In this document: piece by piece, positions 36,447-45,505 of the stretch
Layout: every line of letters starts with the position of its first letter
How positions within the stretch are numbered: position 1 is the first letter of the stretch
DNA from: Chryseobacterium camelliae
GTDB lineage: Bacteria > Bacteroidota > Bacteroidia > Flavobacteriales > Weeksellaceae
Direction of reading: 5' to 3'
NCBI RefSeq assembly: GCF_030818575.1
Contig: NZ_JAUTAL010000001.1
Span: 3,906,001-3,970,000, forward strand
DNA length: 64,000 nt
Notes under the pieces: model-generated
Told to the model about the DNA's origin: nothing
Seen by the model: only the letters and a program-made list of their open reading frames with translations
The model's database searches: none
Program-made: the position numbers and the translations under genes

Positions 36447-38348
36447 ATGATTAAAAGGTTTTTTATTCTATCCGGTCTTTGTATGGTTCTAGGCTTGTCT
36501 GCCCAGAAATCCCATACGGTGGTAAAAGGAGATACTCCTTACAGCATTGCCAAAAGATACGGCATAAGCGTAGATGAATTATTGAAACTGAACCCTAAGC
36601 ATAAAGATGGCAAACTGGCTATCGGAGATATTTTAACGGTTAAAACGGATGTTCGTGCAGCAGCGGATAAAAACAAACCTTCCCGCGGAGCAGAACTGGG
36701 AAAAATTATCCTGCAACCAAAACAGACCATCTACGGCCTTACAAAACAATACCGTATTTCCGAAACGGACCTTAGAAAACTGAATCCTGATCTTGACTCT
36801 CATATGAAAATCGGGGAAGAAATTACACTTCCTTTGGAGAGCATCAGAAAATACGGAAATATCCAGCAGGCAGCTCCGGTACAAAAAACAGAGACACCTG
36901 CCGAAACAGATACAGCTTCTGCTGACGAAGAAACCTATACCATCCAGACGAAAGATAATTATTACAGAATAACAAAACAGTTCAATATTACACAGCAGGA
37001 ATTATTTGCGCTGAATCCGGGACTGGAAGAAAAAGGACTGAAACCTGGTACAAAAATAAAAGTCAGGAAAAATACAGCTGCAGAAACCTCTGATACTGCT
37101 ACTAAAGCAAAGATGGATGAGGATAATACAAGGTCTTCTGTTGAATCACCGTCAGAAACTGCTGCTGCAGACGATTATGTTACCTATACGGTTCAGCATG
37201 GAGATACAGTATTCTCCATTGTAAATAAATTCGGGATCACGATTGATGAACTGATTGCACTTAATCCTGAATTGTCCGGAGGTCTTAAATCCGGCATGGT
37301 GCTTAAAATCAAAAAACAGGATCCGGCTTATGTTAAGAAAAATGGAGATGCCCTGAGCGTGGTCCTCATGCTTCCGTTCGGATATAGCACCAATGAGACA
37401 CAATACAGGAGCATGGCAACAGATTTCCTGACCGGTGCTAAACTGGCGATTGAGAGAAATGCTGCCAGCGGACAAAAACTGGATATAAAAATAGTAGATT
37501 CCGGAAACGAAGCGTCATTCAAAAATTCGATGACCCAGATCAATCCCAATAATACAGACCTTATTGTAGGGCCGTTCTTTAAATCCAATGTTATCGATGT
37601 CCTGGACTTTATTAAAAACCAGAAGATTCCTGTAGTAGCTCCATTTGCGAACTCTCCGGAACTGTATAATTACAGCAATCTGATCATTGTGGAAACCAAT
37701 GACCAGACGTATGCCGATAAGATTGTTGATGAAGTAAAGACTGCTTATTCCAATCAGAAAATTTACATTGTAGCGGATGCCAAAAAAGAAAATGCCAATT
37801 ACATTAAGTCCGGGATTGAAAAAGCAGTTAAGAATGCTACTGTGATCATCGTAAATTCTCCTGCGGATATCCAGCTGGATCAGAATATGATGACAGGACA
37901 GTCTGCACCGGTGATTGCCATACTGGCCAATGATAGTGATGCTGCCGGAGAAGCATTCTCCAACAGGGTTATTGCCCTTTCAAAAGAAGTTCAGGGGGTA
38001 AAAGCATTCAGTATGTTCTACCATCCGAGTTTCGAAAGGAAAGTGGATGACCTTAGCCAGGCTCATCTGGTATATCTGATGGACAGGAAAATCAACACCG
38101 AAGGAAGTTTTGAAAAAGAAATTCTCGCAGCATACAAAGCCAAATACTGCAAGACACCTCCTAAATATGCCATCATCGGGTTTGATGTAATGAATGATAT
38201 GCTGACCAGGGAAAACCGCAAAGGTGAAATTTTCAGGCAGATGAATAAAGTTCAGACCCAGCTGGCCACAAAATTCGAATTTGTAAAATCCAAAGCGAAT
38301 GGGGCTTATGTGAATACCGGTTACCGGGTGATCAGGCTGATGCCATAA
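36447..38348 (+). CDS. Exported protein with four LysM domains and a periplasmic-binding-type fold
   Basis: Starting at the ATG at 36447, the 633-residue protein has a signal peptide (MIKRFFILSGLCMVLGLSAQ). Four LysM-type repeats follow: HTVVKGDTPYSIAKRYGIS, then a weaker copy (LQPKQTIYGLTKQYRISETD), YTIQTKDNYYRITKQFNIT and YTVQHGDTVFSIVNKFGIT. From about residue 290 it changes to a type 1 periplasmic-binding-protein fold (SVVLMLPFGYS, LTGAKLAIERNAASGQKLDI, LIVGPFFKSNVIDVLDF). The LysM part should hold peptidoglycan. The second part resembles branched-chain amino-acid receptors and LpoA-like regulators of wall synthesis. A wall-bound regulator or sensor is my inference. I placed the start after a promoter consensus that would exclude the longer TTG start. 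Confidence 0.85.
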   Translation: MIKRFFILSGLCMVLGLSAQKSHTVVKGDTPYSIAKRYGISVDELLKLNPKHKDGKLAIGDILTVKTDVRAAADKNKPSRGAELGKIILQPKQTIYGLTKQYRISETDLRKLNPDLDSHMKIGEEITLPLESIRKYGNIQQAAPVQKTETPAETDTASADEETYTIQTKDNYYRITKQFNITQQELFALNPGLEEKGLKPGTKIKVRKNTAAETSDTATKAKMDEDNTRSSVESPSETAAADDYVTYTVQHGDTVFSIVNKFGITIDELIALNPELSGGLKSGMVLKIKKQDPAYVKKNGDALSVVLMLPFGYSTNETQYRSMATDFLTGAKLAIERNAASGQKLDIKIVDSGNEASFKNSMTQINPNNTDLIVGPFFKSNVIDVLDFIKNQKIPVVAPFANSPELYNYSNLIIVETNDQTYADKIVDEVKTAYSNQKIYIVADAKKENANYIKSGIEKAVKNATVIIVNSPADIQLDQNMMTGQSAPVIAILANDSDAAGEAFSNRVIALSKEVQGVKAFSMFYHPSFERKVDDLSQAHLVYLMDRKINTEGSFEKEILAAYKAKYCKTPPKYAIIGFDVMNDMLTRENRKGEIFRQMNKVQTQLATKFEFVKSKANGAYVNTGYRVIRLMP

Positions 38349-38366
38349 CCCTGATTTTTAAACGCG

Positions 38367-38400
38367 TTGGAAAATATCGTTAACATTATAATTATATTTG
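38367..38400 (+). promoter_or_regulatory. Promoter of fabD
   Basis: TATATTTG at 38393-38400 is a full -7 match, 21 nt before the fabD start codon. The nearest TTG (38367-38369) is 23 nt upstream, slightly longer than ideal. Confidence 0.6.
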
Positions 38401-38421
38401 CATAATATTTTAAATCAATAC

Positions 38422-39297
38422 ATGAAAGCACTTGTATTTCCTGGGCAGGGTTCTCAATTCGTGGGAATGGGAAAAGAATTATATGATTCTCGAAAAGACA
38501 TAAAGGATTTGATGGAATCTGCCAATGAAATCTTAGGTTTCGACATTCTTTCGATTATGTTTAACGGAACGGATGAAGATCTTAAAAGAACAGAGGTTAC
38601 GCAGCCTTCTATTTTTATTCATTCAGTTGCTGCACTTAAAGCAGTCAATGGTTTAGGAGCTGAAATGGTAGCCGGGCACTCTTTAGGAGAGTTCTCTGCA
38701 TTGGTAGCCAACGGTGTTTTATCTTTTGATGACGGATTGAAGCTGGTGTCTGAAAGAGCAAAGGCAATGCAGGAAGCCTGTAATGCCAATCCGAGTTCCA
38801 TGGCTGCCATTCTTGGGCTGGAAGACGCCAAAGTGGAGGAGATTTGCAGCCAGATCGAAGGAATTGTGGTTCCGGCAAACTATAACTGTCCCGGACAGCT
38901 GGTGATTTCCGGTGAAACTTCAGCAGTAGAAGAAGCTTGTGAGAAACTTAAAGAAGCAGGAGCCAAAAGAGCTTTGCTGTTACCGGTAAACGGGGCATTC
39001 CACTCACCGCTCATGCAGCCTGCACAGGAGAAACTGGCAGCTGCGATTGAGAATACAAAATTTAGAAAGCCAACGATTCCGGTGTATCAGAATATCACTA
39101 CTACAGCAGTAACCAATCCTGAAGAAATCAAACAGAATCTTATTGCACAGCTTACAGGTCCGGTAAAATGGACTCAATCTGTCCAGAATATGATCAAAGA
39201 CGGTGCCTCTCAATTCCTTGAAGTAGGTCCGGGAAAGACCCTGCAGGGGCTTATTAAAAAAATTGACAGTTCTGTGAACATAGCTTCTGCCATTTAA
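38422..39297 (+). CDS. fabD: Malonyl-CoA:ACP transacylase
   Basis: The 291-residue protein starts MKALVFPGQGSQFVGMGKEL. It has the active-site serine in AGHSLGEFSALVANG near residue 90, the QPSIFIHSVAAL block before it and the catalytic histidine in NGAFHSPLMQ. It transfers malonyl groups from CoA to acyl-carrier protein for fatty-acid synthesis. I used the ATG at 38422 because it gives the conserved N-terminus and lies just downstream of the promoter; an in-frame alternative eight codons earlier overlaps the promoter. The GHMP kinase gene follows after 15 nt. Confidence 0.96.
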   Translation: MKALVFPGQGSQFVGMGKELYDSRKDIKDLMESANEILGFDILSIMFNGTDEDLKRTEVTQPSIFIHSVAALKAVNGLGAEMVAGHSLGEFSALVANGVLSFDDGLKLVSERAKAMQEACNANPSSMAAILGLEDAKVEEICSQIEGIVVPANYNCPGQLVISGETSAVEEACEKLKEAGAKRALLLPVNGAFHSPLMQPAQEKLAAAIENTKFRKPTIPVYQNITTTAVTNPEEIKQNLIAQLTGPVKWTQSVQNMIKDGASQFLEVGPGKTLQGLIKKIDSSVNIASAI

Positions 39298-39312
39298 CCC
39301 AACAACCAAAAC

Positions 39313-40218
39313 ATGAGCAGAATATTTTCACCGGGAAAGCTGATGCTGACTTCAGAATATTTTGCCCTAGACGGAGCTCTTGTCCTGGCCGTACCTACGA
39401 AGCTTGGACAAGAGTTTTTTTATGAAGAAACAGAAGACCATGAAAGCATGGTGTTCTGGGAGGCATTTCATCAGGGAAGGGCATGGCTAAAAGCGGCGAT
39501 CAATTACAAAGACTGGCGTATTATAGAAACAAATATTCCTTCTGCTGCGGAATTCGTCCTGAAAACCCTGAAGAATGTTCAAAAGCTTTCTTCCACTCGA
39601 TTTACTAAAGATTCTTCCTGTCATATAAAAACTAACCTGCAGTTCCCTGCGGATTATGGCCTGGGCAGCAGCTCAACGTTAATGAACAACCTTGCCGAAT
39701 GGGCTGCAATAGATCCTTTTCAGTTAAATACCCTAAGCCTTGGCGGTAGCGGTTACGATATTGCCGTGGCCAAAGAGAAATCTGCTGTTCTATACCAAAG
39801 CGTTCCCGAGATAAAATATGATAAGGTGAAATTTAATCCTGCCTTTAGTAATGACCTGATTTTTATCCATCTTAATCAGAAACAGGACAGCCGGGAAGCC
39901 ATCAATTTGTATCGCTCCAAAACTAAGTCTGCAGAACTGGTTAATGAATTTTCAGATTTGACAAAGAAAATTTTGTTATGCGAAGAATTGGAAAATTTTT
40001 CCAGGCTAATGTTGATTCATGAGCAAAAAATATCAGATTTCATTGAAATTCCTACAGTTAAACAACGCTTATTCTCTGATTGTCCGGTATTTGTGAAAAG
40101 TTTAGGAGCCTGGGGAGGAGATTTTGTCATGAGCGCAAAATTTGATGGCTTTCAGGACTATTTTTGGGGAAAAGGTTTCAGATCTCTTTTTAATTGGAAT
40201 GATTTAATTGGTTTATAG
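39313..40218 (+). CDS. GYDIA-family GHMP kinase (mevalonate-kinase-like)
   Basis: The 301-residue protein starts SRIFSPGKLMLTSEYFALDG, as GHMP kinases do. It has the phosphate-binding loop DYGLGSSSTLMNNLAEW near residue 120, followed by LGGSGYDIAVAKEKS, the motif that names this Bacteroidota family. The C-terminal LGAWGGDFVMSA block is the third GHMP motif. The fold phosphorylates small alcohols such as mevalonate, and isoprenoid synthesis is a plausible role, but the substrate of this subfamily is not established to my knowledge. It follows fabD closely, suggesting a lipid-precursor context. Confidence 0.85.
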   Translation: MSRIFSPGKLMLTSEYFALDGALVLAVPTKLGQEFFYEETEDHESMVFWEAFHQGRAWLKAAINYKDWRIIETNIPSAAEFVLKTLKNVQKLSSTRFTKDSSCHIKTNLQFPADYGLGSSSTLMNNLAEWAAIDPFQLNTLSLGGSGYDIAVAKEKSAVLYQSVPEIKYDKVKFNPAFSNDLIFIHLNQKQDSREAINLYRSKTKSAELVNEFSDLTKKILLCEELENFSRLMLIHEQKISDFIEIPTVKQRLFSDCPVFVKSLGAWGGDFVMSAKFDGFQDYFWGKGFRSLFNWNDLIGL

Positions 40219-40345
40219 CCAGTATTTTATAAACCTGTTTTTTTATTTGCCATTCTGACATATATGATTATATTTAAACCATCTTTAACAATTAGTTAAT
40301 ATTGATTTTGTCAGGACCCAAAAAGAAACAGAAAATATAAGTACA

Positions 40346-41965
40346 ATGAGAAACGCTAAAATCATCCGCGATTTAGAAAAATTAGGGATCAGGGGAGACT
40401 ACGAACTGTTATATAATCCTTCTTATGAAGAGTTATATCAGGCTGAAGTTTCTTCCGATAATCAGGGCTTTGAGAAAGCTGAACTTACGGAATCTGGTGC
40501 AGTATCAGTAAAAACAGGAATTTTCACAGGTCGTTCGCCTAAGGACAGATACATTGTTCAGGATGATGTTACAAGAGATACGATTTTCTGGGACGGTAAG
40601 GTTAACTTGCCAACAACACCGGAAGTTTTCAGATCTTGTAAAGAACTGGTGTTGAATCAGCTTTCTGATGCAAAGAAAATTTATGTGGTGGATGCATTTT
40701 GCGGAACCAATGCAGATACCAGATTAAAAGTAAGATTCATCGTAGAGGTGGCGTGGCAGGCCCATTTCGTGACCAATATGTTCATCAGGCCTTCACATTA
40801 TGAGCTGGAACACTTCGGAGAACCGGATTTTACGGTAATCAACGGTTCAAAAGTAACCAATCCGCACTGGGAAGCCCAGGAACTGAATTCTGAAAACTTT
40901 ATCATGTTCAACCTGACTGAAAAAATTCAGATTATCGGGGGAACCTGGTATGGAGGAGAAATGAAAAAAGGAATGTTTGCCATTATGAACTATTATCTGC
41001 CATTGAAAGGAATGGCTTCCATGCACTGCTCTGCCAATGTAGGCGAGGATGGGGATGTAGCGCTTTTCTTTGGTCTTTCGGGCACAGGGAAAACGACGTT
41101 ATCGGCAGATCCGAAAAGATATCTCATCGGTGATGATGAACATGGCTGGGACAATAACGGAGTTTTTAACTATGAAGGCGGATGTTATGCCAAGGTAATC
41201 GATTTATCAGCGGAAAAAGAACCGGATATCTTCAGGGCGATCAAAAGAGATGCATTGCTGGAAAATGTTGTCGTGAATAACGGCATTGCAGATTATAGCG
41301 ATGGTTCAATTACGGAGAATACGAGGGTTTCATATCCTATTTATCATATCAACAAAATTGTGCTGCCCTCTAAGGCAGGACATGCCAAAAAGATTGTTTA
41401 CCTTTCTGCCGATGCTTTCGGGGTATTGCCTCCGGTTTCCATTCTGGATGAGGATCAGGCACAATACCATTTCCTTTGCGGATATACTTCCAAGCTTGCC
41501 GGAACAGAAAGAGGAATTACTGCACCGGAACCTTCTTTCTCACCTGCTTTCGGGGAAGCTTTCCTTACACTGCATCCTACCATGTATTCCAAGACTTTAA
41601 TTAGTAAGATGAAAGAGTACGGAGCAAAGGCTTATCTTGTAAATACCGGATGGAACGGAACCGGAAAGCGAATTTCACTGAAGGATACACGGGCCATCAT
41701 CGATGCCATTATTGACGGATCAATTGAAGACGCTCCTAAGGCAAGGATCCCGATTATGAATCTTGAGATCCCGGTTCAGCTTCCGAATGTTTCAGAAGGG
41801 ATTTTAGACCCGAGGCAAACCTATGCTGATGTTGCCGAATGGGAAGAAAAAGCGAAAGACCTTGCTTCAAAATACATTAAGAACTTTGAGCAGTACTGCA
41901 ATACAGAAGAAGGAAAAAAACTGGTGTCATCAGGCCCTCAGTTAGAGAAACAAACCACAAATTAA
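40346..41965 (+). CDS. pckA: Phosphoenolpyruvate carboxykinase (ATP)
   Basis: The 539-residue protein shows KTGIFTGRSPKDRYIVQDD near residue 55 and GGTWYGGEMKKGMFAIMNY. The nucleotide-binding ALFFGLSGTGKTTLSADPKR lies near residue 240, followed by the metal-site YLIGDDEHGWD. These are hallmarks of the ATP-dependent enzyme. It converts oxaloacetate and ATP to phosphoenolpyruvate, CO2 and ADP, the first committed step of gluconeogenesis. The 127-nt gap before it holds no full promoter match. A bidirectional terminator separates it from the convergent aroQ gene. Confidence 0.97.
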   Translation: MRNAKIIRDLEKLGIRGDYELLYNPSYEELYQAEVSSDNQGFEKAELTESGAVSVKTGIFTGRSPKDRYIVQDDVTRDTIFWDGKVNLPTTPEVFRSCKELVLNQLSDAKKIYVVDAFCGTNADTRLKVRFIVEVAWQAHFVTNMFIRPSHYELEHFGEPDFTVINGSKVTNPHWEAQELNSENFIMFNLTEKIQIIGGTWYGGEMKKGMFAIMNYYLPLKGMASMHCSANVGEDGDVALFFGLSGTGKTTLSADPKRYLIGDDEHGWDNNGVFNYEGGCYAKVIDLSAEKEPDIFRAIKRDALLENVVVNNGIADYSDGSITENTRVSYPIYHINKIVLPSKAGHAKKIVYLSADAFGVLPPVSILDEDQAQYHFLCGYTSKLAGTERGITAPEPSFSPAFGEAFLTLHPTMYSKTLISKMKEYGAKAYLVNTGWNGTGKRISLKDTRAIIDAIIDGSIEDAPKARIPIMNLEIPVQLPNVSEGILDPRQTYADVAEWEEKAKDLASKYIKNFEQYCNTEEGKKLVSSGPQLEKQTTN

Positions 41966-41970
41966 AACAA

Positions 41971-42001
41971 AATCCTCATCAGAAACGATGAGGATTTTTT
42001 A
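41971..42001. terminator. Bidirectional terminator between pckA and aroQ
   Basis: Perfect 10-bp arms AATCCTCATC (41971-41980) and GATGAGGATT (41987-41996) have a 6-nt loop. T follows on the plus side, and TTTTGTTTT follows on the minus side, so it can serve both converging genes. Confidence 0.88.
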
Positions 42002-42113
42002 TATAAATAATTCTGAAGGTTTAGCTAATGATGGTTTCAAAAGGTTTGGAATATATATAAAACCTCATCACACAATTTGTATACAATTACTCTTAAAAAT
42101 CCGTGAAAGATAA

Positions 42114-42527
42114 TCAAACGCCTGTCAGGCTCAATAGGGCTAACCGATATCCTTCCATCCCGAATCCGGATAACACGGCATCGGTATTCGCAGCCGTCAC
42201 CGATTTCTGGCGGAACGCTTCTCTCTTATAGATATTGCTGATGTGAACTTCTATTTTAGGCTTGCTGATATTCTTTAAGCAATCCGCAATCGCATACGAA
42301 TAATGAGTATAAGCGCCGGGATTGATCACAAGCGCCTCAAATTCATGCTTCTGGAGATAATTGATTATTTCCCCTTCAATATTAGACTGATAATATTCCA
42401 ATTCCAATCCAGGAAACTCTGATCTCAGTTGATCCAGGTAGTCTTCCATGGAAATGGTTCCGTAAATATCGGGTTCTCTTGTGCCCAGAAGATTGAGGTT
42501 GGGACCATTTATAATTAAAATTTTCAT
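42114..42527 (-). CDS. aroQ: Type II 3-dehydroquinate dehydratase
   Basis: The 137-residue protein begins MKILIINGPNLNLLGTREPD, including the catalytic-loop Arg and the Tyr in IYG. It continues with YYQSNIEGEIINYLQ, LVINPGAYTHYSYAIADCL and VHISNIYKREAFRQKSV, all type II DHQase blocks. It dehydrates 3-dehydroquinate to 3-dehydroshikimate in aromatic amino-acid synthesis and works as a dodecamer. I chose the second Met, which gives the conserved N-terminus and a normal length. A -7 promoter element lies 16 nt upstream. Confidence 0.97.
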   Translation of the reverse strand: MKILIINGPNLNLLGTREPDIYGTISMEDYLDQLRSEFPGLELEYYQSNIEGEIINYLQKHEFEALVINPGAYTHYSYAIADCLKNISKPKIEVHISNIYKREAFRQKSVTAANTDAVLSGFGMEGYRLALLSLTGV

Positions 42528-42542
42528 TGAAAACGATTTATT

Positions 42543-42550
42543 CAAAGATA
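42543..42550 (-). promoter_or_regulatory. -7 element of aroQ
   Basis: The minus strand reads TATCTTTG, a full TAnnTTTG match, 16 nt before the aroQ start. No TTG is at the usual distance. It supports the shorter aroQ start, because the longer frame would begin inside this element. Confidence 0.55.
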
Positions 42551-42569
42551 CTATATTTTAAAAATACGT

Positions 42570-43550
42570 TTAAAGAGTATTGCTCAAATGCTTTTGGAAA
42601 TATTCCGACGGCGTGATCCCTTCAATCTGTTTGAAAACGCGATTGAAAGTAGATTGATTTGAAAATCCTGCCTCCGTATAAACATACATGAAGGTCGCTT
42701 TTTGAAAGTCCACTTCAGAGAGCAATTGCTTTACGTGATTGATCCTGTATGTATTGAGGTAATTGTTAAAGTTAGGATACCCCTGAGATCGGATGGCTCT
42801 TGAAATATAGGTGTTGTTAACGTCCAGTTCCACACTCAGTGCCGAAAGATTGAACTTGGTATCCTTGAACAGCATTTTTTCATTCATCGAATCTTCAATT
42901 CGTGAGAATAGTTTTTCCATATTTTCAATAGTGGTATCAGAATCTTCAGAAGGTTGCTGATGTGTTTTCTTATCATCAGCAATCGTGCTTCCAATATTTT
43001 CAAATCGAAAAAACATTTCAGCCTTTCTTATTTTGTCGTTATAATAGATGAGTAAACTAACGACTAAAATATTGGAAATGAAAACCATCGTATCAGTGAA
43101 AAGTACTTCCTTTTGGGTATGCTTCGGAAAATCAAAAGAAAAATTATTGGCTACAAAGTAGCTTACAGAGATCATCGATAATACATAAAGGGTATACATC
43201 CAGATTTCTTTTCTTGAGAAAAAGACATAAGCTCCCAGAGGGATCGGTAACAGCCAGCAGAAACTTGCAACAGAGTATTCCCAAAATGCCAGAATAATAT
43301 AAAAATTGTACAGAGGAGTTATCATTAAGTAAAGATGGACGATAAAGGTAGTGCTGAACCGTCTTCGCATCAGAAGATAGGTATATCCCAAAAATAAGAT
43401 TTCAGCAGACAGATACCAGGACATCACTTTATCCGGGATATAAAAAATAAAAATGCAGGTATAAATACTCATGACAGTAAGCATAAGAATTACATACCTG
43501 TCCATTAATTCCTCTTTGAGTTTTTCAATAGATTCCTCTTTCTTGTTCAT
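42570..43550 (-). CDS. AraC-family regulator with membrane-embedded N-terminal half
   Basis: The 326-residue protein has about six hydrophobic segments between residues 18 and 170 (for example YVILMLTVMSIYTCIFIFYI, IVHLYLMITPLYNFYIILAF and MVFISNILVVSLLIYY). After a polar linker the C-terminal 100 residues form an AraC DNA-binding domain: LSALSVELDVNNTYISRAIR as first helix-turn-helix and FMYVYTEAGFSNQSTFNRVF followed by KQIEGITPSEYF as the second. A membrane-tied sensor linked directly to AraC is common in Flavobacteriia. The signal and targets are unknown. It is upstream of aroQ in the same direction but aroQ has its own promoter, so they need not be linked. Confidence 0.88.
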   Translation of the reverse strand: MNKKEESIEKLKEELMDRYVILMLTVMSIYTCIFIFYIPDKVMSWYLSAEILFLGYTYLLMRRRFSTTFIVHLYLMITPLYNFYIILAFWEYSVASFCWLLPIPLGAYVFFSRKEIWMYTLYVLSMISVSYFVANNFSFDFPKHTQKEVLFTDTMVFISNILVVSLLIYYNDKIRKAEMFFRFENIGSTIADDKKTHQQPSEDSDTTIENMEKLFSRIEDSMNEKMLFKDTKFNLSALSVELDVNNTYISRAIRSQGYPNFNNYLNTYRINHVKQLLSEVDFQKATFMYVYTEAGFSNQSTFNRVFKQIEGITPSEYFQKHLSNTL

Positions 43551-43995
43551 CCAGTGTTTAATACTTTTTCAGGTAAGAAAGTCATTTTCCATAACTGACT
43601 TACATAACGGTTTTAAAATGAATAGTTTATTGATGTTAAGTTAGTTTCAGGATTCTGATTTAATCACCCCTTTTTTTTATTGATCAGCAAAAATAATTTT
43701 GCGAAATAATTTCTCATGAAAATATTCTGAATAACCTGGGGCCTTTTTAAGCTAAAAAATATTTTAGGTTCATCAGCCTGTTTTTCTGTTTCTGAGCTAA
43801 AAGTTAAGGAATTCAAGTTCAAAATAAGAAAAAATGAACTGATAATTAACCCTGATGCTTCGATCATTAATTTTTGACGTGACAAACGTAATAGGAAAAA
43901 TTGAACGGCATGCATCCTAAATAATAAACATACAATTTATTATAAGAGAATCTGCTTTTAAAGATCTCTCGATTTTTAATTTTTAAACAAATCTT
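43551..43995. other. Intergenic region between divergent genes, no gene supported
   Basis: This 445-nt AT-rich stretch separates the AraC-type regulator from the secreted protein gene. An 83-codon minus frame inside it (43664-43915) has no recognisable domain, no promoter and a composition that looks random, so I do not call it. No full TAnnTTTG element or strong hairpin was seen. It probably contains the two divergent promoters and possible sites for the regulator. Confidence 0.6.
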
Positions 43996-45291
43996 ATGAA
44001 AAAAATTTTTTTATCGATCACATTAAGCTCTTTTGCATTTATTTATTCTCAGGTGGGAATCAATACATCCAATCCGCAGGGGATCTTCCATGTTGATGGG
44101 GCAAAGGATAATGCAGCAACAGGAATGTCTACATCCGTACAGCAGGCAAACGATTTTGTTGTTACTTCCAATGGCAGTGTAGGTATCGGTACAAACTTGC
44201 CGGATTCATCCGCAATATTAGATGTCAGTGTAGACGGTCTTGAAGGTGGAAATAAAAAGGGATTTCTTGGACCGAAAGCTGCCTTATCATCCCAGACAGA
44301 CCAGGTAACCATTCCATCACCGGCCACGGGGCTATTGGTATACAACCAGGGAACTGGAGGGCTTACCTATAATGGATATGTTTTCTGGAACGGCTCCGAA
44401 TGGAGAACGTTGAGTAATGCATCACTGGCTCCCGGAACTATTGGAGCCATTACCTGTAATGCAGTAAACCTTTCTCCAGCTACGTATACCGCTGGAGTAT
44501 CTTATACAGGAACCTTAATTGTCCCCTATACCGGAGGAAACGGCGGTGTGTACGGAGCACAGTCTATAGGATCTGTTAACGGTCTCACGGCAACTCTGTT
44601 ATCAGGAAATTTTAATTCCGGTTCAGGAACACTGAGCTATGAAGTATCCGGAACACCTACAGTAAGCAGCCCTGTTACAACTACATTTGCATTGAATATT
44701 GGAGGACAGAGCTGTAATGCAACGGTCGGAGCCGGGGATGGAATAGCTCTCGGAGAGCTCATTTATTATAAAACAAGCATCCCTGCTACTCCTGCCGGTA
44801 TCTGGCTGAGTGCTTATGCGGCAGATTTGCCGGTATTAGGAGGCAAATTAAGGCTTGATGCTTATTTTAATGCCAATTCAAGTCAGGGGAATGGCGCTGT
44901 TACCATGTATCCGAGGATCGTAAACACGTCATCATCTCCTGTGAAACTGTGGTTCAGTGCTTTAAGTACAGTAGACCGATTTAATGCAGGTAATTATTTA
45001 CTGGCTCCAAGTACAGCTACAGGGTCCGGAACTTCACTTGCCCCTTCCGCTTATGTAGAACTAGATAACGGGATTTATTATAATCTGGGATTCAATGATA
45101 TCCTCGGAACATCTACACCAAGAACTACAGGCAGTGGGGCTGGAGCAAATCAGGAAGTGCTCACCGTGGATCTTTCACTGGATGACAAATGGTATAGAAT
45201 ATATTATTTCCCTATTGTAGATAATAAAAATACGGCTACCACAAATGATGATACCAGAGAAATATATCTTTCTATCCAGAGGTTATATTGA
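43996..45291 (+). CDS. Secreted surface protein of unknown function with tail-fibre-like N-terminus
   Basis: The 431-residue protein has a signal peptide ending in FIYSQ. The mature N-terminus VGINTSNPQGIFHVDGAKDN is a common opening of flavobacterial secreted proteins, reminiscent of phage-tail or trimeric-autotransporter shafts. SNGSVGIGTNLPDSSAILDV continues in the same style. The middle (residues 150-255) is rich in Gly, Ser, Thr and Asn and resembles an Ig-like or putative cell-wall repeat. The last 170 residues form a separate beta-rich domain (ELIYYKTSIPATPAGIWLSA onward). It is probably exported and surface-located. Its function is unknown. A terminator follows 28 nt after the stop. 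Confidence 0.8.
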   Translation: MKKIFLSITLSSFAFIYSQVGINTSNPQGIFHVDGAKDNAATGMSTSVQQANDFVVTSNGSVGIGTNLPDSSAILDVSVDGLEGGNKKGFLGPKAALSSQTDQVTIPSPATGLLVYNQGTGGLTYNGYVFWNGSEWRTLSNASLAPGTIGAITCNAVNLSPATYTAGVSYTGTLIVPYTGGNGGVYGAQSIGSVNGLTATLLSGNFNSGSGTLSYEVSGTPTVSSPVTTTFALNIGGQSCNATVGAGDGIALGELIYYKTSIPATPAGIWLSAYAADLPVLGGKLRLDAYFNANSSQGNGAVTMYPRIVNTSSSPVKLWFSALSTVDRFNAGNYLLAPSTATGSGTSLAPSAYVELDNGIYYNLGFNDILGTSTPRTTGSGAGANQEVLTVDLSLDDKWYRIYYFPIVDNKNTATTNDDTREIYLSIQRLY

Positions 45292-45319
45292 TATACAGCA
45301 ATGATGTGAAGTGATCGTA

Positions 45320-45360
45320 TTAAGAGGCTGTTGAAAAGATCAGCCTCTTAATATTTTTAT
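45320..45360 (+). terminator. Terminator after the secreted protein gene
   Basis: Perfect 11-bp arms TTAAGAGGCTG (45320-45330) and CAGCCTCTTAA (45341-45351) are followed by TATTTTTAT. The remaining 145 nt before the next gene hold no further feature I can support. Confidence 0.82.
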
Positions 45361-45505
45361 TTCAGTTACGAGAATACACTTCATACAGGAGATTCTCAAT
45401 AGATATTAGGGAGTTTTAAACAACGCTCTTTTTGAAATATTCTGGAATTTTTGTAAATGGCAATATTAAATTAATACCGTATCTTTATATAGTATTTTAT
45501 CCGTT

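Noticed and set aside
43664..43915. 83-codon minus-strand frame between the AraC gene and the secreted protein gene
   Set aside because: It has no recognisable domain, no promoter or coupled neighbour, and looks like chance in AT-rich DNA.
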